From Teichococcus aestuarii (lineage in GTDB: Bacteria; Pseudomonadota; Alphaproteobacteria; Acetobacterales; Acetobacteraceae): a DNA stretch of 59,776 bases. Location of the stretch: positions 1 to 59,776 of the forward strand of contig NZ_PDOA01000022.1 in the NCBI RefSeq assembly GCF_003116135.1, in the 5' to 3' direction. Both the position numbers and the translations under genes were made by a program. The notes beneath the pieces are model-generated. The model worked only from the letters and a program-made list of their open reading frames with translations, did not search any database and was not told the origin of the DNA. Within the stretch, counting starts at the first letter, position 1. Each line of letters starts with the position of its first letter. Below, one piece after another: positions 54,469 through 59,776 of the stretch.

Positions 54469-57400
54469 ATGACCTCGACCGGATCGCCGACGCGCCCCAA
54501 AGGGACCCGCAAGGGACGGGAAACGAAGGCCTCCCGCGCTCGTCCGCAGCGGCCGGAGGACGAGACCGCGTCCCTCGTCCGATACCGGAACGATGGAGAA
54601 GAGTTCCACCTCATTTGGACGGCGCGGCGCGCGCTTCGGCTGCTCGACGAGGGCCTAGGGCTACGGCAAGTCGTCGTAGAGGGGGTGTCGCGGGAGGAGG
54701 AAGCAGAAGGCGTCATCGCTGGCCTGCTCGTAGTGGACACGACGGAGTACTTCGGCGATCCCGTCAGGGAGATCCGCTACTGCCAGCTGAAGTATTCAAC
54801 CCGCGCCGCGTCCGAGCCTTGGACAGCTTCTGGTCTTCGAGAAACGCTCCACGGGTTTGCGAAGCGGTTCCAGGCCCTCGCAGACCTGCATGGTCCCGAT
54901 GCGGTAGCCCAGCGGTACCGCTTCGAGTTCGTAACAAACCGCCCCATTGCATCCGCGGTTTGCTCTGCGGTCGACCTTCTCGGCAGAGGTATGGTGGACG
55001 CGAAGGCGACCAAGGAGGTCACCGCCGCCCGGAAGGCGCTCTTGGCTGCTCTGGGGCTACCCCAGGAACTCGTTCCTGCCTTCGTCGGGTCCCTTCGTCT
55101 CCTCGGCAGCCAGCCTGGCCTCGCTCAGCAGGGCGAGCGGCTTGCAGCCGAAGGTGGTCGGCTGCTGCCCGAGCCAGACATCCAGACCTCCGCTGCGCTC
55201 CTCGATATGGTCCGGCGGCGGGGCACGTCAGAGGGTGAAGCCATCCGCACGATCACTCGCGAGACGGTGCTGGGAACGTTGGGTGTGAGTGCGCTCCGGG
55301 AGCTCCTCCCGGCGCCGCCCTCCATTACCGCGCCCGCGTCGCTCCAGGACCGTGACGAGTTCAGGCGCATAGGTGTCGAGATCCTTGCGGCGCAGGTCCC
55401 TGTCCTCCTCCGCGCACCGGGCGGCTACGGCAAGTCCACGCTGGCCCTGCGCTTGGCTGGCCTAATGCCAGAGGGGTCGGCGACCATTGTCTACGATGGC
55501 TTCAACGGGGGCGATTACCGTTCGCTTACCGCCTCGCGGCATAACACCGGCACGGCTGCCCTGCAGATTGCGAACGAATTGGCAGCGAAGGGGCTGTGCC
55601 TGCCGCTAATTCCGCGCCCTGGCGCGTTGGCCGCGGCGTGGATGCGGTCGCTCCGGTCGCGATTGGAGCAAGCCGTAGCTTCGGTCCAAGCGCGGCACCC
55701 GGAGGCGGTCGTGCTCGTCGTGGTGGACGCGGGCGACAACTCAGAGATCGCCGCGCGGGAGCGGGGTGAAAGGTCCTTTGCGCGGGATCTGCTCCTGGAA
55801 ACGGTGCGCGAGGGGGTCCGTGTGGTCGTCGCCGCGCGGCCCGAGCGATGCGCCCTCCTTGATCCGCCCGCCTCCGTCCACCCCTTTGACCTTGGCCCAT
55901 TCGAGGCTGAGGAGAGCGCAGCGCACCTCCGGACGCGCTTCCCGAAGGCCGGCGACATGGCGTGCCGGGAGTTCCATCGACTCACCTCCGGGAATCCCCG
56001 CGTTCAAGCAGCCTTCGTCAGTGACGCCCCATCGCTCAACCGGCTCTTCGCGCTGCTCGGGCCGAACCCTCTAGGGGCGGACGCGCTGATCGCCCGACAA
56101 CTTGCCGATGCGTTGGAGCGGGGGCGGGAAAGCTTCGGCGATCCGGCGTCTTGGCAGATGCTGCTTTCGGCCCTTGCAACGCTACCTCCCGCGGTCCCGA
56201 TCGCCACACTGGCGCGAGCGGCAGGCGTGCTTCCCGAGGCGATCCGCAGCTTCGTCGCTGACTTCGCGGGCGGACGGCCCGTGCTGCTCGTCCGCGACGC
56301 TGTTCAGTTTCGTGATGAGCCGACAGAAACTTGGTTCCGTGAGCATTTCCTGGCCGACCGAGACGGCCACGGGCGGCTTGCCGACGCACTCGGGCTGCTT
56401 GCAGGGACGGACCCATACGCTGCGCTCGCTCTTCCCGGCCTGCTGCTTGGCTCCGGGCGCGGCGCCGACCTCCGAAAGCTCGCGCTGGAGGCTCCGCCGT
56501 TCGGTGGCACAGATGCGGTTGCCCGACGCGAGATTGCCCACGCACGCGCGCGAGCCGCTTTGCGTGCCGCGGTCGCAGAGCGTGACTGGCCTGCGACGGC
56601 CATGCTGCTCCTGCGCGCGGCAGAGGACGCAGCCAACCGAGAGCGGCAGGCGGTCTTCCTAGCCGCGAATGTGGACCTCGTCTCCGCGCTGGCGGGCGAC
56701 GATCTCGTGGCCGATTTTGTCTTTCGTGGAGCAGGGAGCGGATGGCGCGGGGCGGGCCACGCCCATGCCGCTGCCATGCTTGCGGCCCTACCGGCCCGCC
56801 ACGCGGAGGCCATCAGTTTTCTCCGCGCAGCGCAGGCGTGGCTCGACGAGTGGTCGCGCGAGGCACGAGCCGGGGACCGTCGGCGCGTCGAGAAGCCGAC
56901 CGATGACGCCGTCGCCTCCATTGTCCTCGCCGTGCTGGAGATCGCTGGGCCGGACGAGGCTGCCCGCGACCTCGCCCGTTGGCGCCCCGCTGCCTTTCGC
57001 CTAAGGCTTGCGCGTTTCGTTGCTGACCGTCTAGCCGCTGCCGGGCGCTACGCCGCCGTTGAAGGCCTGCTCGCCTCGCCAGGAGCCTGTGAGGAGATGC
57101 GCGTTGCCTGCGCCGCCGCCTTGGCCGGAGCTGGAAGGCGGGTGAACGAGGCTGCGGCGCAAGTTAGCCTCTCGGCGGCGTTGGCTGTCGCGGAGGGCGA
57201 TTCCTTCACAGCAGACGCGCTGAAGGCGCGCGCAGCGCGCGTCGCGGCCGTGGAACTTGCTGTGCGATCGGGCCTGCCGCGCGAGGGTCTTGCCGCTGCG
57301 GCCAGCGCACTCCTGCCACCCCGGCCGGAGCGGGCTACGGCGGCCTGGGATCCGGAGAGGCTGGCCTGCGACCTCCGGGCGTTAACCCTCGGGGCTGCGC

Positions 57401-59472
57401 TCGAAGGTCGCGAACCGGATGCGGAGCGGCTGTTGCCCGAGCTTTCCGCTCTGCCGGGCGGAGCGGGACCGGCGAGGCGCGAAGCCCATGACCGGCGCGA
57501 GGCCGAGGACCGGATCGCGGCGCTCCTACCACTCTTTACTGTCCGTGCCACCTTGGTCGCCGGCGCAGATACCGGCTCCGCCGCGGCCCGGCAGGTCGCC
57601 GAGGCTGCGGGCAACGCCGCAGCGCGGCTGCGGCGCATGGGCCGGACCTGGGACCGGCACCGGTTTGTCGAGGTTGCGCTGGAGGCCACAGTGGACGGCC
57701 TCGCGCTGGCCGGGGCGGGGGCGGAGGAAGTCAGGCGGACGGTAACGTCGCTGGGCGAGGCGGCGACACCCTCCGCGGGCGCCCTCGCCGCCGCAGTGCA
57801 GCGGCTGGCCGCCGCTGACATGGAGGACGCGGTGTTCGACGTCCTCGGCCTGGCGCGCGAGGCGGCGCGGGACGGCAACGGTGCGACCGAGGCCGCCGAC
57901 GTCCTGGCCTCGCTCGCCCGCTGCCTTCTGCCCCTGTCACTCAGCGACACAGAGGCAGTATTCCGCGAGGCCAATGAGGCCGTGGCCGCCCTTGGCGAGG
58001 AGTTCTACGCCCGGACGGACGCGCTGCTCACGGTAGCGCGCCGCGCCGCACGGGGCGGACCGGCGGACCAGCAGGACGCGCAGCGCCTCGCGCGGGCAGC
58101 CGAGTTCCTCCATCGCCACAACGACCACAAATTTCCCTGGGAAGATGTCGCGGCGGCGCTGGCCAGCCTGTCTCTACCGCAGGCCATCGCTGCCGCCTCC
58201 CGATGGGACGACCGCGACGTCGTCCGGCTCGCGCGGACCCTCCCCGCCTTGGCGGGGCCGGCGCTTGCCGGGGGGAGGCTGGACCCGCGCCTTCTCGGGG
58301 TGCTCCACGCGATAACCGACGACTGGAATGCCGAGAAGGTTTTCGCCCCTGCGCTACGCCGCGTGCCCCCCGTGGTACGCAAGGAGATTCTTCGGCTGCT
58401 CGCGGACGACCTGGAGCGCACCCCAGGAGGCGAGGGCTCGCTGGCCCCGCTCCGCGAAGCTGCGCGGGAGTTCCGGCTGGAGGGGATGCTGCCACCGCCG
58501 ACGCTGTCAGCTGGACCGGCGCCGGAGCCGATGCCCCAGCGGCGCTCCCCGCGTGAAGGTACGGGCAGCGGCCCGTCCGATGCCGGCCGCCGTGCCGCCG
58601 CAGAGACCGGTGATCCCCTCGCGCGCCCGGGGGTAGAGGCGATCCTCGCCGCGGCGCGGCAGTTGGGCCCGGGCGAGGAGGAGGCGGTGCTGGCGGTGGT
58701 CCGGGCGGGCCTCGCCGGCGGCGACGTTCCAACCCACCTGCGCGCTGTCGCCGCCGCTGAAAGCCTTGGCCTCTACCCGCTTGCCCGTGTCCTGCGGGCG
58801 GCGCAGGAGGAGCGGGGCGGACGACCCGCAGTCACAGAGGCGGTCCGCTCGGTGGCGCGCGGGATGCCGGCTGGCCGGCCTTTGGACTTCGCCCGGTCGC
58901 TCTGGCTGCTTGACGAATTCGCGCCGCTCGCCGATGCGCAGCCTGCCAACCTACTCCCGGATGTGCTGGACGGGTTGGCGACTGGCCCCGATCGTGTGGA
59001 CGCGGACACGCTTTTCCGTCTCGCCGCCTACGTCGTCCGCCAGCTCGTCACGCCGGCGGAGGCGACCGACGTCATGCGCTTCGCCCTGTCTCGGGTCGAG
59101 GCCCTCATGGAGGATGGTTTCGGCGAGGGCGCCTGGCGGCAGTCCCTGGCTGCACCGGAAGATCTGGATCGGCTCGTGGCCGGACTGCTCTACGCTCGCC
59201 TCGGCGACCCGCGTGGCGCAGAGCGCTGGCGGGCGGCCCACGCCGTCAGACGCGCAGCGGCGCTAGGTGTGGACAGTGTGTTGAGCGCGCTGGGCGACCT
59301 CCTCGCCACGGATCCGCCCGGTACTCCTTTTCGGTCGGAGGCCCTTGTCTTCTATCGTCTCCACGCGCGCCTTTTCCTCCTCGTCGCGCTGGCCCGCGTC
59401 GCCCTAGAGCGCCCACAGGCCATATCGTGCCTTGCACCGATGCTCGCCGAGATCGCCTTACTGCCTGTTTGA
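54469..59472 (+). CDS. putative antiphage nuclease-STAND ATPase (Avs-like)
   Basis: A 1667-residue protein with three parts. Residues ~35-150 look like a PD-(D/E)xK nuclease of the Cap4/DUF4297 kind: GEEFHLIWTARRALRLL, Glu71 (VVVEG), Asp90 (VVDTTEY) and Gln106-x-Lys108 (CQLKYS). Residues ~295-560 are a STAND/NACHT-like ATPase with Walker A APGGYGKST (Lys322) and Walker B LVVVDAGDN (Asp420, Asp423). The remaining ~1000 residues are Ala-rich helical repeats, the usual target-sensing part. This order (effector, STAND ATPase, repeats) is that of Avs proteins, which detect conserved phage proteins and then cleave DNA. Codon use includes more A/T-ending codons than neighbours. It stands alone downstream of the tRNA. 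The last codons coincide with the apparent end of an IS, so the C-terminus may be cut short. Which phage target it senses cannot be read from sequence. Confidence 0.72.
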   Translation: MTSTGSPTRPKGTRKGRETKASRARPQRPEDETASLVRYRNDGEEFHLIWTARRALRLLDEGLGLRQVVVEGVSREEEAEGVIAGLLVVDTTEYFGDPVREIRYCQLKYSTRAASEPWTASGLRETLHGFAKRFQALADLHGPDAVAQRYRFEFVTNRPIASAVCSAVDLLGRGMVDAKATKEVTAARKALLAALGLPQELVPAFVGSLRLLGSQPGLAQQGERLAAEGGRLLPEPDIQTSAALLDMVRRRGTSEGEAIRTITRETVLGTLGVSALRELLPAPPSITAPASLQDRDEFRRIGVEILAAQVPVLLRAPGGYGKSTLALRLAGLMPEGSATIVYDGFNGGDYRSLTASRHNTGTAALQIANELAAKGLCLPLIPRPGALAAAWMRSLRSRLEQAVASVQARHPEAVVLVVVDAGDNSEIAARERGERSFARDLLLETVREGVRVVVAARPERCALLDPPASVHPFDLGPFEAEESAAHLRTRFPKAGDMACREFHRLTSGNPRVQAAFVSDAPSLNRLFALLGPNPLGADALIARQLADALERGRESFGDPASWQMLLSALATLPPAVPIATLARAAGVLPEAIRSFVADFAGGRPVLLVRDAVQFRDEPTETWFREHFLADRDGHGRLADALGLLAGTDPYAALALPGLLLGSGRGADLRKLALEAPPFGGTDAVARREIAHARARAALRAAVAERDWPATAMLLLRAAEDAANRERQAVFLAANVDLVSALAGDDLVADFVFRGAGSGWRGAGHAHAAAMLAALPARHAEAISFLRAAQAWLDEWSREARAGDRRRVEKPTDDAVASIVLAVLEIAGPDEAARDLARWRPAAFRLRLARFVADRLAAAGRYAAVEGLLASPGACEEMRVACAAALAGAGRRVNEAAAQVSLSAALAVAEGDSFTADALKARAARVAAVELAVRSGLPREGLAAAASALLPPRPERATAAWDPERLACDLRALTLGAALEGREPDAERLLPELSALPGGAGPARREAHDRREAEDRIAALLPLFTVRATLVAGADTGSAAARQVAEAAGNAAARLRRMGRTWDRHRFVEVALEATVDGLALAGAGAEEVRRTVTSLGEAATPSAGALAAAVQRLAAADMEDAVFDVLGLAREAARDGNGATEAADVLASLARCLLPLSLSDTEAVFREANEAVAALGEEFYARTDALLTVARRAARGGPADQQDAQRLARAAEFLHRHNDHKFPWEDVAAALASLSLPQAIAAASRWDDRDVVRLARTLPALAGPALAGGRLDPRLLGVLHAITDDWNAEKVFAPALRRVPPVVRKEILRLLADDLERTPGGEGSLAPLREAAREFRLEGMLPPPTLSAGPAPEPMPQRRSPREGTGSGPSDAGRRAAAETGDPLARPGVEAILAAARQLGPGEEEAVLAVVRAGLAGGDVPTHLRAVAAAESLGLYPLARVLRAAQEERGGRPAVTEAVRSVARGMPAGRPLDFARSLWLLDEFAPLADAQPANLLPDVLDGLATGPDRVDADTLFRLAAYVVRQLVTPAEATDVMRFALSRVEALMEDGFGEGAWRQSLAAPEDLDRLVAGLLYARLGDPRGAERWRAAHAVRRAAALGVDSVLSALGDLLATDPPGTPFRSEALVFYRLHARLFLLVALARVALERPQAISCLAPMLAEIALLPV

Positions 59473-59776
59473 GAATGCTGGTGGTGAGGTGTTTGGGCGT
59501 CCCTGCGTGGCCAGATGGGCTGGATGTGGACCAAGGAACACCGTGCCCGGCAGGCAGCGTTTGAGCGGCGGCGCTACCCGACAGATCTGACTGACGAGGA
59601 ATGGCAGGTCATTCGTCCTCTGCTGCCGCCCAGCAGCGCCCGCGGCAGGCGGGTTGGCGTCGACCTGCGCGAGGTGCTGAACGCGATCCGCTACCTGGCG
59701 CGGACAGGATGCGGATGGCGCATGCTGCCGGTCCATTTCGGGCCATGGCAGACGATCTACTGGTGGTTTCGACGGC
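59465..59776 (+). mobile_element. IS5-family insertion sequence, left part
   Basis: The left end is inferred near CTGTTTGAGAATG (59465-59477), a sequence like the ends of IS427/ISL2-group elements; the right end is outside the window. It contains the 5' part of a transposase gene. The exact boundary and target duplication cannot be fixed here. Confidence 0.65.
59515..59776 (+). CDS. IS5-family transposase, N-terminal part (runs off window)
   Basis: The first ~87 codons of a transposase with the DUF4096-type N-terminal domain: YPTDLTDEEWQVIRPLLPP, DLREVLNAIRYLARTGCGWRMLP and PWQTIYWWFRR, the conserved start of IS427-group transposases of the IS5 family. ATG at 59515 and 59524 are both in frame. 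The catalytic DDE residues lie beyond the window end. Confidence 0.9.
   Translation, partial: MGWMWTKEHRARQAAFERRRYPTDLTDEEWQVIRPLLPPSSARGRRVGVDLREVLNAIRYLARTGCGWRMLPVHFGPWQTIYWWFRR

Overview
The window reads as chromosomal DNA of a very GC-rich alphaproteobacterium, most likely an Acetobacteraceae member close to Roseomonas. This rests on GC content and codon bias, the alphaproteobacterial AddAB pair, the moxR-DUF58-DUF4159 cluster and the style of the predicted proteins; no 16S gene is present to confirm it.

Layout. 1-4000: initiator tRNA, recF and gyrB. 4086-7710: a zinc/cadmium/lead efflux ATPase with a divergent MerR-type sensor and a textbook 19-bp-spacer promoter, then a small membrane protein. 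7782-19281: DNA metabolism and housekeeping: dnaN (inverted and split from recF-gyrB), a UdgX-type uracil-DNA binding protein, addA/addB, a PPOX flavoprotein divergent from a LysR regulator, a Nudix CoA pyrophosphatase and a DUF1285 protein. 19375-29424: moxR, DUF58, a DUF4159 membrane protein and a second large membrane protein, an apparent envelope-linked cluster interrupted by an AT-rich double palindrome, then a lipoprotein, an ankyrin-type secreted protein and an AsmA protein. 29443-32085: two flavin disulfide reductases and a CsbD stress protein. 32207-40488: CCA-adding-type nucleotidyltransferase, DUF2064, radical SAM protein, an unrecognised 653-residue protein, DUF2272 lipoprotein, old-yellow-enzyme, ArfB and a KGG stress peptide. 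40602-49404: polysaccharide-type ABC exporter, SlyB-like lipoprotein, SPOR-containing lytic transglycosylase, folC/accD, DUF486, an orphan ZnuA with a candidate zinc-responsive promoter and a zinc-ribbon protein. 49518-53487: prolyl aminopeptidase and a large hybrid histidine kinase.

The most striking part is the right end. At 53632-53935 a tRNA-Arg(CCU) gene is split in its anticodon loop by a 227-nt group I self-splicing intron. Immediately 3' of this tRNA the base composition and codon use change, and a single 1667-residue gene follows. It has an N-terminal PD-(D/E)xK-like nuclease region (E71, D90, Q106-x-K108), a STAND/NACHT-like P-loop ATPase (K322, D420) and about 1000 residues of helical repeats. 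That is the domain plan of Avs-type antiphage proteins. The gene ends exactly where an IS5-family insertion sequence seems to begin; the IS runs off the window. The tRNA, defence-like gene and IS together look like the left edge of an acquired island.

Functions were assigned by reading motifs and domain order, without database searches; names given as family-like are inference.
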